DNA from: Cavia porcellus
Taxonomy: Eukaryota; Chordata; Mammalia; Rodentia; Caviidae
DNA: 64,000 nucleotides
Reading direction: 5' to 3'
Assembly: GCF_034190915.1 (NCBI RefSeq)
Contig: NW_026947485.1
Span: forward strand, 32,253,519-32,317,518
This document shows, piece after piece, positions 54,355-64,000 of the stretch. Made by a program: the position numbers and the translations under genes. Within the stretch, counting starts at the first letter, position 1; each line of letters begins with the position of its first letter. The notes under the pieces were generated by a model. The model was not told where the DNA came from. It worked only from the letters and a program-made list of their open reading frames with translations, and did not search any database.

Positions 54355-54474
54355 AGTTAAGTGCCCAACTCACTGGTGGCAACAAACTCATGCTTTGGGA
54401 CATTTTTTTCTGTTCATTGGTTGTTTACCTGTTGCTTAGTGTTTTCTCTAATCTCCTGAGACCTTTTATTTCAT

Positions 54475-54585
54475 TCATTGTTAAAATAAATATTTATCAA
54501 GCATTTACTGTGTGCAAAACATAATGCCTCATGCTTAAATGAACACACCTCTTTCCCTGCTCTCATGGAATTTACCCTGTTTCTT
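54475..54585 (+). mobile_element. L2 3'-end fragment
   Basis: AATAAATATTTATCAAGCATTTACTGTGTGC, then CCTGCTCTCATGGAATTTACCCTG: the classic L2 tail. Confidence 0.75.
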
Positions 54586-55060
54586 TAATATAGGTTGTAA
54601 AGCATTATCTGTGTCTGCCTCACAAACATCTGTTATTGCCTTACACAGTATGCAAACTTTCTGAGAAATTTTACTGAAAAGCCAAGTTTCCACCTACTTT
54701 AGTATGCACTGACAGCATTGAACCTTCATTACCACATGACATTCTTCTTTAGCACCCAGTAGCCCCTTAGTACTGTGACCCTTGTGTGATATTTATCAGT
54801 CAGCTTATTAATTATTTCACAGCCTGTAGACAGAAGTCAAAGAGAAAGAGCCTTATGATTTAGTCTCATACTTTATAGTATTGTTTATTTCTCCTGCAAT
54901 TCATTCTAATAATGATACTGTCTACAGAGTCCTAGTTTATAAAACTAATAATAGTTTTGATGTAACATAATATGGATTGAAGTATGCTGTAATATTGTTG
55001 ACATTTTCAGGATATTTCAGCACAGCCTTGTAGTAAAATTCTCTCTACATTCAGCTAACA
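54586..55060. other. Repeat-poor intronic sequence
   Basis: Nothing recognised. Confidence 0.5.
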
Positions 55061-55089
55061 TTTTGTGCCTTTTAAATATTTTGACATTC

Positions 55090-55480
55090 ATCACCTTTTA
55101 ATCATCAGTATTAAAGACCATGTGAGATGTAGGTATTATGGCATGCAGTTTATTTGGAGAAAATGGTACTCAAAGAGGTTTATGACTTTTCCCATGTTCA
55201 AGCTCGTTCTTTTTCCATGAGACTGCCTTCATTTACATTATCTCATTAGATCTTCACAAGAGTCCTGAGAGACAAGTCAAGCAGGTTTCATTTTAGATTT
55301 CAGAAAACAAACTGAGGGAAGAGTCTATTTTTTGCCATTACTCACATAGTCGATATTCAGAATGTACCTGCCCCATGCCAGATTACAATGCTAGATAATT
55401 AAGAAGTATTTAATTCTTACTGTTACTTTGTAAGGTGGGTATAGGTACAGTAATTGAGTTGGAATTTGAATATAGAACTA
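55090..55480. mobile_element. MIR/L2-class fragments
   Basis: Several mammal-wide fragments in series: TTATTTGGAGAAAATGGTACTCAAAGAGG, CATTATCTCATTAGATCTTCACAAGAG with CAGAAAACAAACTGAGGGAAG, and CATGCCAGATTACAATGCTAG. Boundaries are unclear. Confidence 0.5.
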
Positions 55481-57390
55481 TGACCGATGGGGTGATATTT
55501 TTGGTTTGATTTTTGTTATATTGCTCCAATTGCCTGACTCATTTTTCATTGCCAGTAAGAATCTACATACTTTATAAAAATTTAATTTTAGAAGTATATA
55601 GTAATAAATTAAGCTTGAAAATCAGATATAATAGTTTTTTGTTTGTTTTTGTAATGTTTTTCTCTGTAGTGATTGAAGGCAAACCTGAAGTTAAACAGTT
55701 TTAAATGTAGTTTACCTAGTTTTGTTTCTGTATAGCAGCTCGGGTTTTTTTCCTTATATGAACAACTGATTTAAGATTAAAGTTTTAACAAATCAGTGCG
55801 ATTGTTGAGTTTTGTTTTTTGTTGATCTGTGACAAAGATGGGGCCTAGAAAAAATATTTTAGTTTGATTTGAAAGCTGCAAAATAATTTGATAATCTAGG
55901 TATTTCATCTTTTCAGAAGTGTTTGTAGTTTGGGTTACGTTTTATTTTAGCTATTTTTTGTTTTTGAGAAGGTACCAATACAGCATTTTCCAAAATATTC
56001 CCAATGGTACAGGCTGTTTAAAAAATAATCAAGAGATGTAGATTCTCTCTCCTTTTTTAAAGAATCCTAATTTTACATTGTTTTTAACAATGCAGAGATG
56101 AAGGGCAGCTACGTTTTTAATTAATTCTTTATTTAAACTAAAGAAAGCATTGTGTTGATGGCATCTAGGCAGAAAAGCCAGTAATTCCTAGTCAAACCAG
56201 AATAATAAGATTCTAAGAAGAATAAAAGCTGGCACCAGGAATGTCCAGTTTTAGACAGATTAATAATAGAAGTTATTCACATGTTGTTACTAATATACTT
56301 AGTTTACAATTAAACTGGTAGCTTCCTTGGCTAAATAATATTTTTAAACTCTGTTATATTTAAATATAATAATAGCTCATGAACCTGCTATCTGAATTAT
56401 TAGCACTACCGTCTTTTAAACCATTTAGGGATAGCTTAATCTCTGAAAGTTTATTTAAATTTACACTGTGAGCCTCAAGTTTTCATTCTTTGAGTAATTG
56501 CTTTTTACTAATATTGGAATTTTTTTAATTCTTGATTTTTCTAGGGATTATTTCACATTTCAGCTACTTTTGTTTTCTACTGCTCTCATTGAGGGTTCAA
56601 CAACAAAAAATAAGTCAGGTAAAATGCCTGATCCATACTAGTGCTTGGCATTGTATTTGCTAAAAAGAGCCTATACTTGTTTGGATGCTTGATCTGAAAA
56701 TAAAAGTATGATGACTATAAAACATTCGCATGGAGTTTTTTTGGCTGCCTGTAAGAAATTCAGCCTTACTTGATTTGTGTTTCATTTTGTTTTTTAGAGT
56801 TTTGGCTGTCTGCTTTTTTTCACATGTTGTCGATCTGCAATAGTTGTATGGATATGTGCTTGGACCTGCTAAATATTTTAATTTTGCTTATTTGGGTGCT
56901 TGAATTCTAAGTAATTTCTTTGGTCAGTGCAGAATTTAAGAGCTTCAGAGGCTATTAATGAAGCATCAATTTGCAAAAATATAATTTATAAATTATGTTC
57001 ATTATATATTATCAGGTTTTGTATTTTACCAAAATAAAATAAAATTGAACATATTGTTCTTTAGTTGAGCTGGCCACATTTAAAAATACTAGATCATATA
57101 TGACTAGTGGCTACTATTGTGAACAGCTTTGTCAGAGTGATGTGTATTGTACAAGATTGTTTTAAAGTGTACAGATAGTTAAGTGATCGTTCATTTCTGA
57201 TACTAATGTTTTTAATACCTCTAGAAGGTGCAGCTTGTGACCAGTTTTGAGATTAGTTCCTCTAAATAGGTAGGCATTCCTAGCCAGGTTGTCTAAACAC
57301 AATTCATTTGCCTCAGAATCTATGCTGTTTTAAAGTGAAACTATTTTTTGTTCACAAAATTCATAAAGCAAAAGCCAAGGACTTGGCTAT
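55481..57390. other. Repeat-poor intronic sequence
   Basis: About 1.9 kb with no SINE, LINE or LTR I can recognise and no coding frame. Old unique intron, or a conserved non-coding stretch. Confidence 0.5.
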
Positions 57391-57394
57391 CCTA

Positions 57395-57495
57395 AATTTG
57401 AATACTGACCGAGAGCTTACTAACTTTAACTTTTGGTAAGATACTTAATTTTTTTTGTTTCAGTTTCCTTATGTGTAAAATGGATTACCTCTTGC
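57395..57495 (+). mobile_element. MIR SINE fragment
   Basis: TTTGAATACTGACCGAG, GGTAAGATACTTAATTTTTT, CAGTTTCCTTATGTGTAAAATGG. Confidence 0.65.
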
Positions 57496-57944
57496 AATTA
57501 ACCTAAAATTTAACTATGTCTAAAATCACATAACAAAGTGAATATTTGTAATGCTTATAGTATGAAATGAAGCCATAGCCCTTATAAATTAATTAGTAAG
57601 TTTAATTTGCATGAGTTTTTCTCAGCCTGGCTAATAAAATAGGTGTCTTGAAGTGGCTGGATTCCTGGTTGTGATAGTTATTTGATAACATTGTGTAAAT
57701 TTGAAACAGCTAGAACTAATAGAATTAGTAGTACAATCATCTAAGTAATCTTAAATAAATAAATTTGAAACTGCTAGAACACCAGAGTGGGGAGGAAAAA
57801 AAATAGGAAGACTTCTTTTGGAGAGGTCTATAAAGTATTTCTTCATAATAAAGCTAATATTTTATATGGTGTTCTTATAACTTATAAAGTTCTTTTATAA
57901 GTTTAAAAATTCTTTTATGTAACATTTAAAAAAATAAAAATATT

Positions 57945-58021
57945 TTTTGGAATCGCGGCTCAAACTTGTCCTCACATTTGCCAGGCAGGCACTTGTGCCA
58001 CGGGGCTACATCACATAGCAG
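57945..58021 (-). mobile_element. ID-like SINE, old
   Basis: TTTTGGAATCGCGGCTCAAAC, CATTTGCCAGGCAGGCACTTGTGCCACGGGGCTACATC. Confidence 0.75.
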
Positions 58022-58139
58022 TTTTCATGTTTATAGTGTAAAATAATGTTAAAGAAGAATAAAAGCACACCTTAGAGGTCAACTAACATTTTTGAGGTTA
58101 TATAACAAGCAGTAAGAATGGAAATTCATACTAAGTTTT

Positions 58140-58244
58140 TGACCTCATAGCCTTAGTATACTGGCATGCACCTATAATCTCAGCCACTCAAACTGAGGTG
58201 GGAGATTGTGAGTTCCAGGTTCAGTGTAAAAAAAAAAAAAAAAT
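58140..58244 (+). mobile_element. B1-like SINE, old
   Basis: CTGGCATGCACCTATAATCTCAGCCACTC, GAGGTGGGAGATTGTGAGTTCCAGG, poly(A). Confidence 0.75.
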
Positions 58245-59650
58245 GCACTTTTGACTTCAATGTGCTATGTCTTTAACAGTAATCTCATTTCTGAGGCAAG
58301 TATATATTACAAAATCTCTAGGGACTTTGGTACTATACATACGATTTTTTTTCTGTGTTGAGGCAGAAAGTACCCCTAAATGATTCAGCTGTCCATCTCT
58401 GATTAAGAATCATTACTCTCTTTCAGTCTTTTATCTTTGTATATCCATATGTATAAATTAACTCATAGATCTTAAGAATAAGACAAAGAATTAGATTCAC
58501 AACAATGTATTGATTTAACTTTACTACTCTACGTTTAAGTGATGAGCAACACTTTATTGAAAAAGCAACATAACTTTAGTTTCCTGTTCCCAATCTCATG
58601 TGTCTTTACTGATCACTTCTAGTGAAGGAGAGGAACTAGCCAACTATGGTAGTTAAATCTGTTAGTGTTCCCTTTTCTAATATAAAATTTGCCTAGTTAT
58701 TAGTCTGCCTAAAGCAAGCTATTCCCATCCTGAACTGTTGATTCCTTAATTCCAGATGATAGTATCAACATGAATGTTTTCAATAGACTGTTTCTAGGTT
58801 TTTAATAATATTTTCCCAACTACCTGGAAGGTACTTCAATCCCCAAATTTAATGTTATTTTCAGGCTTTATTTGATTGTGATTTTATCATACCAACCAAT
58901 AACTTTTTCACCTGGTTTCCCTGATAAAGGCAAAAGCTCAAAACTCTCCATTGAATGAGAATAATGGTCTCACCTAAGTGATAGGTTAGGTAACTACCCT
59001 TAACAGACCCTCAGGTAAGCAGAATTTTATCACATTGCATTGAATTTTCCAAACTAAAAATGTTTTCCAAACACACTAAGACAGTTTTAATTAGAAGCAA
59101 GACTTCATATTTTGGAAATTAAGCATTTGCGGCAGTAATCATGTAGTAAGAATTAATGTCTTTCAAGTTTTTTATCATAATGCAGCTGACAGTGGCTATA
59201 ATATGTTAACGTTAGGTTTTAATTTTCTGAGCACTGATAACTCTACTAGAAGTACAGTGAATATTGGGTTGATTCTGCCTGAAATCAGTATGTTTAGGAT
59301 TATCTTTTGTATATAGGTCTACTTAATACAAAAAATTCAGTTCTCATATTTCTTGTTACTGAGGCTTCAAAGTAGCTTAACTTAAAATGATCAGTGTAGT
59401 ATTTAAATTAAACCAAAAAGAGTTTTTTAAACTTAGTTCCTACAAATTATCTGATGGATAAAACTTGCCCCAATTTAAAGTGGTATAATGTATAATATTC
59501 CTAAAATGTACTATGTAAATCTGTTAAATCATGTACAGATTGGATTTGTCTTTGTTGTACCAAATTTCTTATAAATAGGATAAATTCAGAAATAAAATTA
59601 ATAAAATGTTTTGATTTTATGTATTAAAGTTCTTATCTCAAAAAAATTTT
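58245..59650. other. Repeat-poor intronic sequence
   Basis: No gene or repeat recognised. Confidence 0.5.
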
Positions 59651-59654
59651 TAAC

Positions 59655-59830
59655 AGTGGCAAAGTTTCACATTTACTTAAGGTGAAAAACAATGGTAGGG
59701 GAAAAAGGGCTTTGCAGAGTGAGATTGAACCAAGTATAAAGGGAGGAAAATAAAAATAAAAACATACTCAACAGCTTAGGGTGGGCTACCATGAAGGGTC
59801 ACGATAGAACATATGAGAACATGTGTAAGA
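59655..59830 (-). mobile_element. LTR-like repeat, copy A
   Basis: GTGGCAAAGTTTCACATTTAC, GGGCTTTGCAGAGTGAGATTGAACCAAG, CAACAGCTTAGGGTGGGCTACC. The same block recurs at 60725-60900. Confidence 0.5.
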
Positions 59831-60344
59831 GAGCAACTGTCCTTTTTTTCTATTTTGCACACTGGTGTTCCATCAAAAACCTGTTTGAGTGCTTGTTGAA
59901 GTTCTCACATGCAGGGTTCTGAGAATTATTTTGCACCTGTGTCTTGAGATCTTGTCATGCCTCCTTTCCCAGCTAGTTTTAACCAGCTTGTCTTCCTGCC
60001 TCATTCATAACCCGTAATTCTTTATGAGGTACTGAGCAAATGGGAGATCTCTGTCATTGTACAGAGATTTCCAACTGAAAGGAGATGTAATTCCTACTTA
60101 TTGGGGATCCTGTCTCTCCAACTACCTTGAGGCATTATGGCTCCCTGGCTGCATTGCAGACTAGGAAAAAAAAAAAAAAGATGACAATGCAGAAAGAATT
60201 AGTGACTATTGAGCCTGTTTTGATGGGAGAAATAAACTTTACCATTAGCCCAAATATAAGGAACAGATCACATTTGCATTCTTGGAGGAGAACCTATGTC
60301 AGTCAGAGAGTGATACCAGATAAATTGTTAAGAGCCTGACAGCC

Positions 60345-60900
60345 ATGACCTTAGCAAGAACCAGTAGCAGCACTGGAGTCTTGTTTTTTGAAGAAAAATC
60401 ATAGGTCTTCCAGAAGTTCAAAGAAATAGCTTTTTTCTTTTGGGTGGTCTATCTTTAGACAGTTCAAGTGGGACTGCCTTTATCTAAGATCCTCTGAAAG
60501 TCAACTTAGTTGTTCTTTCCATTGCTGGAAATCTTTCCCATTGATCAAAGATGCAGCCTAGGTAAAGTTGGTGGAATCTGCAGAGTGTGGTGCATATGAT
60601 TTTCCTTGGCGCACCATGGGGCCTGTTCTCCTTGATAGGTAAGCCAAAATATCTTACCAGGGTCTGTATTTAGAGGTGACTTCTAGGCCCTTTCTTACAG
60701 GGACAGAGTTGAGCCAAACAGACATGAACAGTGGCAAAGTTTATTAAAGGTAGGAAAAAACAAGAGTAAGGGGAAAGTGGGCTCTGCAGAGCAAGTTTGA
60801 GCCAGGAAAAAGGAAGGAAAAATAAAAATATAAAAATACACCCAACAGCAGAGGGTGGGCTACTGTGAAGAAATACAGTAGCCAAGTTTTTAAAATAATG
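60345..60900 (-). mobile_element. LTR-like repeat, copy B, with flanking sequence
   Basis: GTGGCAAAGTTTATTAAAGG is the reverse of a polyadenylation-signal region (CCTTTAATAAACTTTGCCAC); then GGGCTCTGCAGAGCAAGTTTGAGCC and CAACAGCAGAGGGTGGGCTAC. The same-strand arrangement with copy A, about 1.07 kb apart, suggests two LTRs or LTR fragments of one family. No coding region between. Confidence 0.45.
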
Positions 60901-61313
60901 ATTTCAATGAAGAAGTGAGAGTCAGTCATGTCACCGTGGAAGTGTTGTAAAACAGTTACTCTTCCAGCAATGCAATCTTCAACAGTCTGTAGTTAGTGGT
61001 TTCTGCTTTAGAGTTGGCAATCTATTACTTGGGCTTATATGGCAAAAATGTGGCAGTATGGTTTTATGTCATTTTCTTACAAAGAATGTGATTTGAAGAG
61101 TCATTAATACTTAACAGGGTGCATTGGTAAGGGATTTTAAAAAGTTCAAAATATGATACCGTAGCCCACCAATTGTAAAACATATTTTTTTGTCACACTT
61201 AACTCTGAAAATATTCTTTTAGTATCAGTGTTGTTGCCAGCTTGATGATGCCATCTTTTACCATTTGGTGTTTTGCTGTTTTTTGTTTTTTTAAACTCAT
61301 ACTCACTGATGTG

Positions 61314-61470
61314 TTGGCCAGGCATGCTGCCGTATGCCTGTAATCCCAGCACTTCACAGAGGCTGAGGCAGGAGCATTGATGCAAGTTTGAAGCCATCTT
61401 AGGCTACAAAGTGAGGTTCAAGGCCAGCTTGAAATGCATAGTGAAACCCTGTCTCAAAAAGACATTAAAA
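61314..61470 (+). mobile_element. B1 SINE with internal duplication
   Basis: GGCCAGGCATGCTGCCGTATGCCTGTAATCCCAGC, AGGCTACAAAGTGAGGTTCAAGGCCAGCTTGAAATGC, GTGAAACCCTGTCTCAAAAAG. Confidence 0.9.
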
Positions 61471-62955
61471 GAAGAAGCAGTGGTTGTTTTGGGTTTTTTT
61501 TTATTTGTTTATTTGTTGGGGTTTTTTTTTTTTTTTGGTGGTTTATTATGGAACTTATATAATTCTTTGTTATGGTGTTATTTTATTGTTTGTGTGAACA
61601 TACCTTTTATTTGGAATTAAAGGCCTTTACTAAGATTTGTTAGTGTATCCTTCTAGTCGTTTATTTTGTTCTCTGTGTTCTCACCCTATATAGGTGTTTG
61701 ATATTAAACTGACTCCCTATCTGAATCTTCTTCAAAAAATACACAGAATACTAAAAAAAATGGAGAGTAAAAAAAGAAATGGATTGGGGGTATAGGGTAT
61801 AGGGTGGGGTAGGAATAGTGAATGAAACCTGGGTCAAAAGAAGAATAATGGAGAAGAGGAAGTTGAAGGAAGTTATAATATAGGGCATTTTGTGTTTATT
61901 CAGCTTCACTTACCCACAAATCTTTTCCTGCTAAAGTCTGTAACTGTAATTTTAGCTCATGATTTACCCAGTAGTTAATTAAAGAAACTCCTAACATTGC
62001 ATGGGTTTAGCTGGTAAACTCTTCTTGCGATGGTCTTTTCCTCTTCTTTAGATAGAAGTAGTCCTGTTACCACCTCCAGCTTATACTTTCCCTTCTTGAC
62101 TAGAGTCTGTGTTTCCTCAATGTGCTTTCTTAAAGATGACTAACTACAAGGGAAGCACATACTCATGAATAGTTCTTATTCACACTCTTTAGAAATGGCA
62201 ATTTTTTTCCCTGCCTTTTGAAAGAGATACAAAAGATAACTGGCTAACACTGATTTAGGTAAGATCTTTTTTAAAAATGAAAATATAGCATTAAAATGTA
62301 ATTTAAACTGAAAGAACTTCTTAAAAAAAGCACATTTGCTTTATAATAAGAAGTTTATCCTTAGAGAATTTAAATATATCCCAAAACCTTGAAATACCTG
62401 CAGGACTCTCTGGAAGCCACTGAAATTGCTGCTTGGAGTTGGCTAAGCATTGCCTTGGAAAATGATTAGGAAGACTCGGTGCTTCCATGCCTAGTTTTCA
62501 AGTTTTCGAACAATTACACAAAAGCTTTGCTCTTCCTTTGTGTTGTCTTGAGTTAATCAGCTTTAAATATGTCTAAGTTCAGGATTTCTTTTTGTATTTT
62601 AGTATTTTAAGTTATGTTTTATTATGTCTTTTTCACCCATATTACACTCTAAACTTTTGAACTGTGTTGGGCAACAAACTAATGTTGATTCGTAGGGGAA
62701 AGAAAATGAATTACAGATAACTCAATTACTTTTGCAGTTGGGGAATTTTGTACTATTCTTGCTTACTGTGATGCCCCAATAAAATGGAAATGGAAATGTG
62801 AGTATTTATCTGTCTGTAGTAAATACTACTCACTCATTTATGAATAGTATTTCAAATATAGGTGCTGAGTTTTGTACAGTTACGATAAAAGGGATGTCAG
62901 CTATTGGTAGAACTACTATTAATGTTATTTCTTTGAATTAATATTTTCTCTACAG
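61471..62955. other. Intronic sequence before the RING exon
   Basis: T-rich tracts at 61493-61536, then unique sequence up to the TTTTCTCTACAG acceptor. No repeat recognised after 61.6 kb. Confidence 0.5.
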
Positions 62956-63061
62956 AGGATGTACTGAGTAAAGATGCTGGGGAATGTGCAATATGCCTTG
63001 AAGAATTGCAGCAGGGAGATACTATAGCACGACTACCATGTCTATGCATATATCATAAAGG
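62956..63061 (+). CDS. ZNRF2: ZNRF2 coding exon, N-terminal half of the RING finger (probably exon 3)
   Basis: This 106 bp internal exon follows a CTCTACAG acceptor and ends before GTAAGT. Read with the split Glu codon it encodes EDVLSKDAGECAICLEEL followed by QQGDTIARLPCLCIYHKG. CAIC gives the first two zinc ligands of the RING domain. The Cys and His residues in PCLCIYHKG supply the central cross-brace ligands. The fourth ligand is Cys rather than His, as in the ZNRF family, so it is C3HC4-like rather than RING-H2. The rest of the RING (CIDEWF and the distal Cys pair) must be in a later exon beyond the window. The exon leaves an open codon with two bases, so the next exon is entered in phase 2. 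The RING recruits E2-ubiquitin; the family is linked to Na,K-ATPase turnover and mTORC1 signalling, which is literature knowledge, not visible here. Confidence 0.95.
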
Positions 63062-63404
63062 GTAAGTTTGTATTAACCAGATTGGTAGTGGAGTAAAAGA
63101 TTGTGCTCGGAGTTTCAATCATTGTGGTTTAAGACTGAAAGATTTCTTCTTGGTTGAAATTCCTCCCCTCAACTTAAACAGTATTGGCCTTCTTTCCCCA
63201 GCTAGGCTCAGACTGGAGATTACATTTGGTATATCCAAAAGGCTGCCATTTTAAAAGTATTTTACCATGATGCAGATATTGTCCATAGGTCCTGACATAG
63301 GTTGTCTCTTGTATGCCTTGTAAAACCACATTTTGTAACTAAGAAAATAGTGTTCAAGGCAATAGTGTGCTCCATGGTTTATATCTCTAAAAAATGACAG
63401 AGCT

Positions 63405-63549
63405 AGCCAGGCATGGTGGCTCATGCCTGTAATCCCAGCACTCGAAAGGCTGAGGCAGGAGGATTGGTATGAGTTCGAGACCAGCTTGGGCTACAAAGTG
63501 AGCTCAAGGCCAGGCTGAACTGCATAGAGAGACCCTGTCTCAAAAAGAC

Positions 63550-63582
<33 letters not shown>

Positions 63583-63592
63583 AAGAAAAAAG
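63405..63592 (+). mobile_element. B1 SINE, full-length and young
   Basis: AGCCAGGCATGGTGGCTCATGCCTGTAATCCC, GCTTGGGCTACAAAGTGAGCTCAAGGCCAGG duplication, CCTGTCTCAAAAAGACC, poly(A) of about 35. Perfect 14 bp target duplication (aaaatgacagagct at 63391-63404 and 63593-63606). Confidence 0.96.
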
Positions 63593-63606
63593 AAAATGAC
63601 AGAGCT

Positions 63607-64000
63607 GAGATCTCAGCAGGTCTGGAATGTGCTTGACTCTCATCTGGTTTCTGATATTCTTTCTGCTTTCAGAATAATGTAAGGAAGATTTCAGATTTTA
63701 AAAATGGAAAAAACCCAACTATCTAAGGTAACCACAAAAAGAGCAGAAAAGTGTAGCTTTCAAATCCATGAAAGGAGTAACTTAGAGGATAGGAAAGAAA
63801 AGCATGGAGAGAGCAAAGAAGTAAAAATAAATCCAAATATATTTACAAGAAAAGTAAGTCCTTAATGAACATATTCACCAAGTTAAAATTGAAAATTTGG
63901 AATGCGTTGTTGATAAAGCAATACAATTAAACATAAGAATGTAAAGGAATAGGAAAGTAAAAGTGTAGAAAACTCTCTAGGCAAATACAGTAAGTCCAGT
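63607..64000. other. A-rich intronic sequence
   Basis: Purine-rich; nothing recognised. Confidence 0.5.

Larger units (their letters stand above)
20906..62955 (+). other. ZNRF2: ZNRF2 intron, 42,050 bp, between the two recognised exons
   Basis: The intron has a GTAAGT donor at 20906 and a TTTTCTCTACAG acceptor ending at 62955. It is in phase 1: the Glu codon is split G|AG. Nearly all repeats in this window lie within it, including two HAL1 elements and most of an L1, all antisense to the gene. No additional in-frame exon with a consensus acceptor and donor was recognised inside it. Confidence 0.9.
63062..64000 (+). other. ZNRF2: ZNRF2 intron (start only)
   Basis: A GTAAGT donor immediately follows the RING-half exon. 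The rest of the window is intron, containing one B1 SINE (63405-63592) and A-rich unique sequence. The terminal exon or exons and 3'UTR are outside the window. Confidence 0.85.

Noticed and set aside
20810..63061. Assignment of the exons to ZNRF1
   Set aside because: The residues (DLHLVMCLTKPRITYN and EDVLSKDAGECAICLEEL) fit ZNRF2; ZNRF1 as I know it differs at several of these sites.
1..64000. CRISPR arrays, operons, phage or plasmid features
   Set aside because: Spliced exons, SINEs and LINEs show vertebrate nuclear DNA; the only regular short repeats are microsatellites and the 45 bp duplication.

Overview
The window is mammalian nuclear DNA and lies almost entirely inside one gene. Two short exons with consensus splice sites on the + strand (20810-20905 and 62956-63061) encode consecutive parts of the zinc/RING-finger E3 ubiquitin ligase ZNRF2. 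They are separated by a 42,050 bp intron. Upstream sequence is the 3' part of the preceding intron and downstream sequence is the start of the next. I see no other host protein-coding gene.

The repeats point to a rodent of the mouse-related group. There are about thirty tRNA-Ala-derived ID-like SINEs, many ending in an A-rich tail beginning GATAAAAAGGAAAAAGAC. There are about fifteen 7SL-derived B1 SINEs, some with the internal duplication typical of mouse-type B1. No murid B2 elements were recognised, so I favour a non-murid lineage (jerboa/jumping-mouse or beaver/kangaroo-rat side), without being able to name the species. Older layers are MIR/L2, hAT-Charlie, Tigger and mariner remnants, MaLR and other LTRs, and old L1.

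Layout: 1-20.8 kb is an AT-rich intron with old L1 3' ends, SINEs, DNA-transposon fossils (Tigger-like 3.7 kb, MER5A-like 7.3 kb, MER58-like 9.6 kb, mariner 16.7 kb) and a MaLR LTR at 19.8 kb. The first ZNRF2 exon is at 20.8 kb with a MER1B-like element just after it. From 21 to 37 kb there are SINEs, LTR remnants, a composite HAL1-tailed insertion at 27.4-28.0 kb and a complete HAL1 (half-L1) at 30.2-33.3 kb. From 37 to 46.1 kb lies minus-strand L1 wreckage, including one L1 with both ORF1 and ORF2 remains. From 46.1 to 51 kb are DNA-transposon relics and an unclassified palindromic repeat. At 51.1-54.0 kb is a U6 snRNA/HAL1 chimeric insertion. From 54 to 63 kb the intron is relatively repeat-poor, up to the second exon.

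The most interesting content is a set of HAL1-type retrotransposons. (1) A young-looking full-length copy has target-site duplications, a CpG-rich 5'UTR with a YY1-like site at its 5' end, an intact 350-codon ORF1 and no ORF2. (2) A second copy is fused at its 5' side to a full-length U6 snRNA, and its 3' side carries an extra copy of its own 3' end; one matching, slightly decayed target duplication flanks the whole unit, consistent with one insertion event involving two template switches. (3) A ~0.7 kb insertion with a 17 bp target duplication joins a GC-rich, internally repeated head to a HAL1-like 3' end, an SVA-like design. Together they suggest an ORF1-only retrotransposon lineage that relied on L1 ORF2 protein supplied in trans, and whose 3' end was probably reused by another RNA.
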